Source of the DNA: Raphanus sativus
Lineage: Eukaryota > Streptophyta > Magnoliopsida > Brassicales > Brassicaceae
Assembly: GCF_000801105.2 (NCBI RefSeq)
Contig: NC_079515.1
Coordinates: 18,933,407-18,997,406 of the forward strand
Length of the DNA: 64,000 bases
Direction: 5' to 3'
How positions within the stretch are numbered: the first letter of the stretch is position 1; every line of letters begins with the position of its first letter. Positions 55,586-64,000 of the stretch are shown piece by piece. The notes beneath the pieces are model-generated. The model saw nothing but the letters and a program-made list of their open reading frames with translations. It ran no database searches and was not told the origin of the DNA. The position numbers and the translations under genes were made by a program.

Positions 55586-57416
55586 GATATAGATAATGAT
55601 CACTTACCAACTAAAAAATCAGGATAGAATGTTCCATCTAATATCAAACGATAGGTCACATGTTGAAGGCCAGAGAGTTGGTTTGGGAGATCTTCACAGT
55701 TTCAAACCCTGGTGGTAGGAAAAGAAACAATCTTGTAAGGGTGGTTGGTTGTCCGGTAAGAACCGTATAAGGGGGTCAAAGAGAAATTAAAAAGAAGTTT
55801 GGAACATTCTTGGATGAAGAAAGGTTCAAACTGGTGCACCAGTCCCTTTTAATTGAAAGCATGGATCTTATCTCCCTAAAAAAATGTGGGCATCAGATAC
55901 AAAACAAATTACAATATCGATATTTTATGAAACTATATACAAAGAACAACTTACTTTAGCATCCACGAAAACTATTTCTATCGTCTCTCCACCAAAAGAC
56001 ATGTACTGCTTCCAGAGTCTAATGAATTTCACTCTTATCGAACAATATATTTATAGTGAGAAATATAAATTACACGGCTTTATTAAACGGAAAGTGTATA
56101 ATGTGATTGAGAGATCAATTAGTTGTTATCATATTAGGCTGATTCCAAGATTTAAGTTTCCTACATATTTAAATTTATCAATTTGCTTCAATATTGCATT
56201 AATTACATTATTTCAAAGATTAAATTTATGCAGCAAGTATTACACGACTTTTGTCAATATAATGTGAATTCAAACAAAAAAAATCAATCATAATTGCCAA
56301 AGATAAATGCAGAGATATTATAGGAAACATGTTATTTAAAATATAGGAAATTCATGTATAAAATTAATCAGAAAGATGAAATATATGAAATTGATAGAAA
56401 ACAAATTTAAATTAATTGTTACTGGCAAGTGAATACAAATCTAACATTATTTTGATTCAGTCGTGAGAGTAATTGCGATTGATCATCCCCTTTTTATTAT
56501 AGAAACATAAATCGTAAAATATAGATATATATTATATGATTTATTCATGAAATATAACCAATATTTGTTAGCTGGCATAATTACACGGCATCTCCTTCAG
56601 GTAACAAATAAATTTGTTTATTTAACCCCGAACTTGTATAAAAAAACTGTTATAAATAATGCATAAAATAGTGGTGGTCAACGACTATGTTATATAGAAA
56701 AAGACTTCCACCATTATGTTCACGAAAACGACTTTGGTAAAATTCACTATGAAACTTTGATAAGAACCATTGCAGATTTAAGGTGATCATATATTTCCTT
56801 TCCAATAGTGTACAAAATTGATTAATCACTACTCCTATATTTATGGGAAGTTGCTAAAAAATAAATAAATAATATTTACTAAGAATTTTTTTATAGAATA
56901 AATCAATGCATGAATTAGTTTATGTCGTTAATATGGGACATATGTATAGGGTTTAGACTGATGTTATTTTAGATTCAAACACATAGTCAATACACATAGT
57001 GTATAAAATAATTTTAGATTCAAAAAAATACACGTAATAACTTTTTATTTTGAATATAAAATTCATTTTGAATAAAAAAATTAGACCAATACGTAACCAT
57101 CTATATTCATTTTGAATAAAAAAATTAGAACAACATGTAACCATCTATATTCATGTTGAATAAAAAATTAGACCAATATGTGATGTGATACATATATATG
57201 TGATGTCATATAAATGATTACAACTTTATAGATGTGATACGTATATATGTGTATATATGTGATATGAATGTTGGCAAAGTTAAAGTAATTTAAGGGACTA
57301 TACAAATGTTTAGTTAAATAATAATATTTTGATCAATGGCATGTTATGTAATTACTCTAGTTAACTAAGGTTTTTAAAATAGAATAGGTGAGAAGGCTTG
57401 TGGAGTTGCCACCTAA
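55586..57416. repeat. Tandem duplication, copy 2 (about 1.83 kb)
   Basis: Repeats copy 1 with an offset of 1832 bases up to about 54450 and 1831 after it. The only difference I found is one A in a homopolymer (9 A at about 54444 against 8 A at about 56276). The 127-residue ORF (55884-56267) is identical to that in copy 1. The breakpoints share only a few bases (AGA), suggesting unequal or microhomology-mediated duplication. Confidence 0.95.
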
Positions 57417-57577
57417 GAAATGGTACACTTGTAATAAACACATGAACTAAAGGTTTCTTTTAAAAGTGGTCTCCTCAAATAATAGAAAGGAGATTAGCTG
57501 AACATTACTCTTCGCTTAGTTGTTGCATAAAAATTAGTATATATAACTTAGTATGTGGCATGTGCCACACCCACTTC
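57417..57577 (+). other. Sequence upstream of a Helitron 3' end
   Basis: AT-rich stretch between the tandem duplication and the Helitron terminus; probably the 3' body of that Helitron. Confidence 0.4.
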
Positions 57578-57581
57578 CTAG
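57554..57581 (+). mobile_element. Helitron 3' terminus (plus strand)
   Basis: A perfect hairpin TGTGGCA-TG-TGCCACA (57554-57569) is followed by CCCACTTC and CTAG (57578-57581), then T. This is the canonical Helitron 3' end. The 5' TC end was not located; the tandem duplication may lie within this element. Confidence 0.7.
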
Positions 57582-58050
57582 TTGGTTTCGCCCCTGTACA
57601 TATCAAAGAGAGTACAACTACCATAAAGCATGAAACATGATTCACAACCATGAAGTAGAGCTTGAATGAACAGTACAGACATGAATATTACAAAGAGCTT
57701 TGTTTTCCCAAAGTGGAAAGCCTGTGAGAAATGCATATGATGTAAGTCATCAAGAACCTGTAGGAAATTCAAGACAAAAACCTTTTCCATAGAAATCCAG
57801 CGAGAATTCCAGCAGATTTCCCAAGAATATGGTATACTATTTCCTAATTATTATTTTTTTGATGGATAAATTCATATGGATCTGGGTATAAATTTACTTA
57901 CAAACGAATACGCACAAGATATCAGCCAATTCATGGTGTTAGATCAACGACAACCGAAAGCAACAACCGGTAAGTAAAAATTCGTGCTCTACTTGTAAGA
58001 ATAATGTACATGTTAAGAATAGAGAAATGTGGAAGCATTTATATTTGAAA
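57582..58050. other. Spacer before the gypsy element
   Basis: No domain recognised. The minus-strand 70-codon ORF at 57578-57790 is not supported as a gene. It may be the left part of the CACTA-type sequence that continues at 62930, but I see no coding similarity. Confidence 0.3.
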
Positions 58051-58055
58051 GGATT

Positions 58056-58380
58056 TGTAACGACTCAAATCTCGGCCCGGAAACATTTGGCCCAATAAAA
58101 CCAAGTTACACTAAAAAAACCTTAATTTCTTCTTATTTAAAGAAAGATTTCGTGGTGGCCTTTGACAGAGACTTTTAGGATGGCGAAACCCTGCCGGAAT
58201 GCCTCCGGAGCAGCCACATATATCCACCATGAGGAGAAGCCATCACACCATCCGAAAAGAGAGATTAAGACTCAGTAGACACGTTTTGGGGGAACAGAAG
58301 AACTATCAATCAAAACAGATAATTTTGAATCCAACTTTTGAGGTTATGTTCTATACTCATAGATATATGTTTTTGTTATA
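58056..58380 (+). repeat. 5' LTR of the gypsy element, 3' part deleted
   Basis: Aligns with the first 325 or so bases of the 3' LTR (shared TTAAAGAAAGATTTCGTGGT, CATCACACCATCCGAAAAGA, GAGGTTATGTTCTATACTCA). It leaves the alignment at ATATATGTTTTTGTTAT. The remaining 1.6 kb of LTR and the leader are missing. Confidence 0.9.
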
Positions 58381-58463
58381 GAGAAAACAGAGTGATAGTG
58401 ACGTGGGGTGGAAGTTTAAGTCGTTAGAAGCTAAAGCGAATAGAAGAGAGACACGTGTAGAGT

Positions 58464-58973
58464 TTGTTGTTATTGATTAATGCGGTATTAGGAAACACTG
58501 ACTATACGACAATGAGGGTTCGTGGTACACAAGGAAAGAAGAATCTCTACATTTTGCTAGACTCAGGCTCGACCCACAACTTCATTGACACAAGAATTTC
58601 TGATATATTGGGTTGTAAGGTAGAACCTGCAGGTCGTAAACAAGTAGCAGTAGCAGATGGGAGTAAAATTGGCGTCTGTGGGAAAGTCAGTAACTTGAAA
58701 TGGAAGTTCTTGAACTATGAGTTCAAAGCAGACTTCATGGTGATTCCAATGGGTGGCTATGATGTGATATTGGGAGTACAATGGCTATCTACTCTAGGTC
58801 CAATAACTTGGGACTTTAAAGAGTTAGAGATGTCTTTCAAGTGGTTAAACAGAAGAGTGATGCTTCATGGAATTAAACCCGGATCAGTAAGAGAAGTGAA
58901 AGCGAAGAGAGTAGAAGAGCATATAGAAGAAGACATAAAAATTCATATGATTTTCGCTTATGAAGAGAAATGA
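58464..58973 (+). pseudogene. Gypsy aspartic protease (retropepsin-like) fragment
   Basis: Open frame of 169 codons containing the retropepsin active-site motif LLDSGSTHNF (Asp at residue 33). The later hydrophobic-glycine motif is DVILGVQWLSTLG, and the connecting segment is LHGIKPGSVREVKAKRVEE. In an intact element this is the pol protease that cuts the polyprotein. The gag part upstream is missing, and the apparent Met start is not the native one. Confidence 0.9.
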
Positions 58974-60096
58974 GATGGAGTTGTGGAATTTGAGAAGAGA
59001 AGCAATGGAAGAGATGAATGATGAAGAGCAGAAACAGTTAAAGCTGTTAACAGAGGAGTATATTATGATCTTTGAAGAGCTGAAGCAGTTACCACCATTT
59101 TGTGAGCATCATAACCACAAAATCACGTTAATGGAAGGTTCTAATCCAGTGAATCAGAGACCTTATCGGTATGCAGTTTATCAGAACAACGAGATTGATA
59201 AAATGGATCAAGAACTACTTAACGCAGGGACAGTGCAGCCAAGTTCGAGCCCTTATGCATCACCAGTTGTATTGGTTAAGAAGAAGGACAATACATGGAG
59301 GTTGTGTGTAGACTACATGGACGAGTTATGAGGATCAAAAGTGTATTAAAAGATCGATCTGAGAGCCGGTTATCATCAAGTACGCATGGATCCTCAAGAC
59401 ATACACAAGACGGCTTTCAGAACCCACAGTGGGCACTATGAGTACTTGGTAATGCCATTTGGACTTACCAATGCTCCTGCGACTTTTCAGGGATTGATGA
59501 ACCATGTGCTCAAAGATTATCTATGAAAATTTGTGCTCATTTTCTTTGATGATATTCTCATCTATAGTACCACTGTGGAGGAGCATTTGATACACTTGCA
59601 GATTGTCTTTTAAGTGATGAAAGTGAACAATCTGTTTGTAAAGAGAAGCAAGTGTGCGTTTATTACAAGAAGGGTGGAGTATCTTGGTCACTTCATTGAA
59701 GCTCAGGGTATATCTACAGATCCTAGTAAAGTCAAAGCAGTTGCAGACTGGCCAATACCGAAGAATCTGAAAGCTTTGAGAGAGTTCTTGGGTCAGTCAG
59801 GGTATTACAGAAGATTCGTGGAAAGCTATGGTCTAATAGCTCGACCTTTAACTGCTCTGACTAAGAAAGACGCTTATAGTTGGAATGTAGAAGCACATGA
59901 AGCATTTGAGAATCTGAAACAAGTATTTTATCAGATCATGTTGCAAAAGTTCACATCGACATTTTGGAGAGACCTTCAAAAGGCACTCGGGACAAAGGTT
60001 CACATGAGTACAGTTTATCTTCCGCACACAGAAGGACAACCAGAGAGGACTATTCAGACTTTAGAAGATATCTTCATGACTTGTGTTTTGGATTAG
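58960..60096 (+). pseudogene. Gypsy reverse transcriptase with RNase H/integrase deletion
   Basis: 58960-59331 has NQRPYRYAVYQNNEIDKM, GTVQPSSSPYASPVVLVKKK and WRLCVDYMDEL, then a stop. About 59350-59610 reads [37 protein letters not shown] and FFDDILIYS (catalytic Asp pair), with stops around it. 59614-60096 has SKCAFITRRVEYLGHFIEAQ and LREFLGQSGYYRRFVESYG. It then jumps at about 59937 from the start of RNase H directly into the integrase sequence (STVYLPHTEGQPERTIQTLE). RNase H and most of integrase are therefore deleted, and several stops occur in the rest. Confidence 0.92.
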
Positions 60097-60728
60097 AAAG
60101 GAAGCTGAGAAAAGTACCTACCTTTAGCAGAGTTTACCTATAATGACATCTATCACTTAGTTGGACATAAGTGGGAGAGAGATAAGACTTGGAACCATCA
60201 ATGGTTTTAGAGACGATATAGCAAATGGACATGCTCAAGCCCGGCTTAAGAAAGCCATGACCGTCACAGAAGTTATGCAGCTAAGCGTCGTAACGATTTG
60301 AAGTTTCTTGTCGGCGGTCGAGTATACCTGAAAATAAGGCAATTCAGAGAAGATCTAAGACTTGAAATTTAACAACATTAAATCGAGATATATGATACCA
60401 CATCCTATTATGGAGAGGATTGGAGCAGTTGTTTGCTGACTGGATTTATCACCAGAGTTATTAGACTTCCAATACATGTTTCATGTGTTTATTTTGAAGA
60501 TAGTCGTGAGAGAGCCATAGCTCAGTTTTCAGCAGCTGCCAGATGACATCGGAGAGATTGTATGCATCTTGTCATTCAGTGGAGATTTTCGATCGCCAAG
60601 AGAAAACGGTTTAAGGGAATGACGACAATGTTGGTTAATGTTTGTTGGACGATTCAGAGCTCTTTTAGTATGTTAATGGACATCATACTCAGGAATGAAT
60701 TCGAAGACAAATTTCTTGTAAATAGGGG

Positions 60729-62655
60729 AGTAACGACCCGAATCTCGGCCTGAAAAAATTTGGCCCAACAAAATCTAGTTACACTAAAGAAACCCTAATT
60801 TCTTCTTATTTAAAGAAAGATTTCGTGGTGGCCTTTGACAGAGACTTTTGGGATGACGACACCCTGCCACAATGTTTGCAGAACAGCCATATATATCCAC
60901 CATGAGGAGGAGCCATCACACCATCCGAAAAGAGAGATTAAGGTTCAGTAGACACGTTTTGAGGGAACAGAAGAACGATTAATCAAAACAGATAATTTCG
61001 AATCCAACTTTTGAGGTTATGTTCTATACTCATAGATCTATGTTTATCAGAAAGCGGATCATCATTTGGAGTTTTCATCTAATAGTTATGGTTATATCTT
61101 TGGGGCTGTTTGTTGTAGATCGGATCCGCCGACAGTCAATGTTTTCCCGTTGATTTAGAAGGAACCAGGAAACGAGCGACATATCAATGGAAATCTATCG
61201 TTGTAAGCTTTCCATATCACCTTCCCAATCGTCAAACCAATGATTGGTTGGAAAGTTAATTATGTTTCTTCTTGGCGGTAATTAAGTTGTTGTGTTAGAG
61301 AGTCAGTTCCGATCAGTCTCGGTGTAAGCGAGAACCTGTCGAGAGAGATAAAAGATTTCAGTCTGTAAATTTCTCAGTAAGTATTTAACTCTTTTATCTA
61401 CCATCTCCAACAAGCGGAATGTTATTTGGAGTTATATTCTGAAAGTTATGTTTGTTTTCGTGAGAGATATTGGTGCAGCCTTCGTTTGCGACCAGTGTGG
61501 AAGTGAAGACATTTTGGTTAATTAAATGGTTTCCGATCAGAGTAAACTCGGTGGCTATGGACAGAGGACATATGGGACTACATTCGTACCGGAGGGATTG
61601 AAAAGTTAACGGTCGGTTTTTGAGTTATTCATCTTGTTTTTTTAGGGTTCAGTTCTGCCAGAATAATCATATCCATTTTTTTAGAGAGTTCCGGAGTTGC
61701 TGTTTTGGAGCCGTCAAGGTTAATTATGTGTTTTCTAAGGTTATCTTCATAACCTATGGCAAAGGTGAGGGTTACTCCATTAAATCTCGAGCTAGTTTAG
61801 TATTACCATTTTGGAATGTTTAGTTTCGAAATATGATAAGTCTGTGTGAATTGAGTCTATTTGAGAGTATTGTTTCATTATTGTTTATTGATTTTTAAAC
61901 TGGATTAGAATAATAGAGGGTTCAACGGTTGTGTGAAATGATTGATGCTGAGCATTGTTATATATATGTATATATATAGTTATGAGAATGGACTAGGTGT
62001 GGGTTGTGAGTTCGGAGATGTTCGGGCTTCGACGCTACAGTGAGATTTGGGCGTGAATTCAAAGATGTTTGCGCTTCGCCGCTACTATGTGGGGCATGGT
62101 GCAGAGACGTTTATATTTCAACGCTATAGTGGACGGGGGTACAGAGACAGACTGTACTAGCGACGCTTCGAGTATATGTATATATCCTTATGAGGAGATG
62201 CGTGGTGCAGAGAGTAGTTGTGTGTTATTAGCGCATTGATTGTTGTTCTATGTTGTGTTATAAGCACCGTGTTTGTTTCATGCTAGAGCTGGACCTACAT
62301 TTTTGTAGTGCTATGAACTGAGTCAGTGATTTGCGGTTCTATACATCACTGAGTGACTCCCCTGTTGTTCATCCCTCTTTCTTTCCCCTTTCAGGTGAGA
62401 CTGACAGACAGAAGTGATTGCTATCGGATTGGTACTTTTGGGTGTTTATTTATTTTTTTCAGACTTCCGATTTTATGCTTTATCGAGATTTTGAGATTTA
62501 GTCTACTATTTGGATTTAATGCTATTTATTGGATTTATGGAGATTTGAGATTATCTATGCGGAGTAATAAATAGAGATTTCAGGATTATTTCTTTATTTA
62601 TTTATTTCTTTCTCATTTATTATTATTATTATATTTCGGAAATGCGGGAGTTACA
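60729..62655 (+). repeat. 3' LTR of the gypsy element
   Basis: About 1927 bases, from (T/A)GTAACGACCCGAATCTCGG to GAAATGCGGGAGTTACA. This is an intact-length copy, which shows how much of the 5' LTR is lost. The small ORFs in it (for example 61620-61823, 62353-62574) are not genes. Confidence 0.88.
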
Positions 62656-62929
62656 GGGTTTATGCTGTGTCACAAAATTTGATATCTTCATGCAAAACCA
62701 TCAGATTATGGTAGTAGTACTAGTGAACCTCATACTGCATATTGATTGGATGAAAGAACAAATGTATAGTTTGGTGTAGTACTATTCATATGGTACCGTA
62801 CATGATGCAGAAAAATATGTCGGTTGTAGAGAAAATATATAACTAAGCTATGAGATTTTTACACGGTAGATTCAGCTAAGCAACCATAGTAAAAAGTATG
62901 AAGAGATGGTCATTCACCTTTATCATATG
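62656..62929. other. Short flank between gypsy LTR and CACTA relic
   Basis: No clear motif. It may encode decayed N-terminal CACTA transposase, but I cannot align it. Confidence 0.3.
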
Positions 62930-64000
62930 CATATAGATTGGTGGCATAAAGACGTATTATAATTTAGCTAAAAAATGTGTGTAGAGCGGATGAAAACCGA
63001 AAGAGATGTTAATTTTGTCAAAACATCTCTATCATGAGATAAGCAGAAGAATTCCAATTGACAGAAAGGTGTGGTATTTTCCGTTGACAGAAAGGTTGAA
63101 GAGACTTTACAACCAGAATGCACATCATGACCAATGAGATGGCTTGCATAACACTCAACAAATAGTGAGATCATAAACTTTTCAGATGCAGAACTGTGGA
63201 AGCATTTTTAATAAAAATATCCAAAACATTTCGTATGAGAGAAGAAATGTCTTCCTTGAACTATGTAATGATGGTTTTAAACTCAATTGGAAAGCATGAA
63301 TGCAATATTCATTGTGAATAATTACGACACAATGAAACTTACAACAAATTATTGCATGTAACATGAGTTTTTGTTCCTCTTCATTCTCACACCTTGTTAG
63401 AGCATCCTAAGAGATCACTTGATGTATTTCTATACCGTTGATATATGAGCTGCAATTACAATGTGATCATTGTGTTTTTACAAACGATATTTTGTGCGAA
63501 AAAAAATTCAGATGCGAGCAATACTTATATGGACAATTAGTGATTTTCCAGCATATGATATGTAGCTATTGTGTCCTTATCTCCAAGATAGCACATAAGC
63601 TTTGAATTATAACACAGACGAAAAACGTGTTAGTTTGAATGTCACATGAGATTTCTACCACAAAATCCTCCATATCGTAGGAGTAGGACTAAGAAAAACA
63701 AGAAGGTCTTCGACAGCTCACCTCCTCAATTAAGTGGCAATGATTTATTGAAAAAGTTTATAGATTTCGTTGCTGAGAGAACGTCATACTTAGGTGGAAA
63801 CATATATTATTGAACGCTATGATGTGCAAAAAAATCTCAATTGAAAACTAGATATCGTGGAACCTCAATCTCATGGCATTCCTAAACAAAAAAAATCTGG
63901 TTGCGACTTCTTTAGCTTGTGCAGAAAACATTTCTCTTCACGAAGCATGTCGAAAATGTGTATGATTTATGTTAATGAATCATCACATACAAGAAGTAAA
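62930..64000 (+). pseudogene. CACTA (En/Spm) TNP2-type transposase relic, runs off the window
   Basis: Plus-strand pieces in shifting frames follow the order of TNP2-like transposases: RRIPIDRKVWYFPLTERLKR (about 63042-63101); DAELWKHF (about 63186); EFLFLFILTP, then the HPKRSLDVFLY type (about 63365-63440); a stretch matching TISDFPAY in frame-broken form near 63530; RRKTCWFEC-like, then RFLPQNPPYRRSRTKKNKKV and FDSSPPQLSGNDLLKKF (63648-63762); and HVENVYD (about 63945). In intact elements this transposase cuts CACTA termini. Here numerous stops and frameshifts make it inactive. The host element extends beyond 64000; no CACTA terminus is visible in the window. Confidence 0.85.

Larger units (their letters stand above)
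58056..62655 (+). mobile_element. Internally deleted Ty3/gypsy LTR retrotransposon
   Basis: The 5' LTR (58056-58380) begins TGTAACGACTCAAATCTCGG and is cut short. The 3' LTR (60729-62655, about 1.93 kb) begins AGTAACGACCCGAATCTCGG and ends GGGAGTTACA. The flanks GGATT (58051-58055) and GGGTT (62656-62660) match at 4 of 5 bases. Before the 3' LTR lies a purine tract, AATAGGGG. The interior keeps a protease and reverse transcriptase and a scrap of integrase, but gag, the rest of the 5' LTR with its primer-binding site, RNase H and most of integrase are deleted. Confidence 0.92.

Noticed and set aside
1..64000. CRISPR arrays, operons, phage or bacterial defence systems
   Set aside because: The window is clearly plant nuclear DNA; the repeats present are transposon ends, minisatellites and duplications, with no regularly spaced repeat-spacer pattern.

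Overview
This is a plant nuclear window from a Brassicaceae genome, most likely a Brassica. The main evidence is an intact single-exon bHLH gene close to Arabidopsis MYC2, a HAIKU1-type VQ gene near it, an intron-containing plant elongator tRNA-Met, and transposon families typical of Brassicaceae (Emigrant MITEs, Helitrons ending in a hairpin plus CTAG, L1-type LINEs). There are no operons, phage genes or CRISPR arrays.

Gene-bearing part (1-10.8 kb). A complete eight-exon MATH-domain gene of the TRAF1/MUSE13-14 family lies on the minus strand at 86-1913; its inferred exons sum to 1233 nt (411 codons). A 5'-truncated LINE tail follows (about 2340-3218). Next come an IKU1-like VQ protein with a degenerate VQ motif (3338-3946, minus), a tRNA-Met(CAU) with an intron (4270-4354, minus), a small plus-strand gene with a basic RERQRRYRARKR-type region (5005-5454), a relic of a NAM-associated, Harbinger-type gene (6600-7015), and MYC2 (8640-10481, minus). 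The IKU1-like gene and MYC2 lying close together recalls the Arabidopsis At1g32610-At1g32640 interval, although I could not check this.

Transposon-dominated part (10.8-64 kb). I find no further intact host gene. The region is layered insertions, many with readable target-site duplications (TSDs): a foldback element (10837-12837) split by a TA-flanked MITE (10853-11583); a degenerate TRIM-like LTR pair (18552-19165); a nearly full-length L1-type LINE with a 16-bp TSD (21039-26778); a hAT-type element (27071-27750); two related hAT copies, one carrying a Helitron and an Emigrant while the other keeps the empty Helitron site (32018-34485); a LINE with a 15-bp TSD interrupted in its ORF by a 797/799-bp-class TRIM with PBS and 5-bp TSD (39020-42884); another hAT element (43274-43873); a LINE relic with a 1.2-kb solo LTR (43913-46860); a Helitron (47854-48934); a poly(A)-tailed retroposon (50778-51628); a near-perfect 1.83-kb tandem duplication (53753-57416); an internally deleted Ty3/gypsy element (58056-62655); and a decayed CACTA (TNP2-type) transposase running off the right edge (about 62930-64000).

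How the parts relate: the host genes are independent loci for jasmonate signalling (MYC2), seed/VQ-WRKY biology (IKU1-like), immune-receptor turnover (MATH protein, by family) and translation (tRNA). I see no sign of a new multi-gene system. The most informative signals are the dated nested insertions, the paralogous empty Helitron site, the degenerate VQ motif and the very recent tandem duplication.
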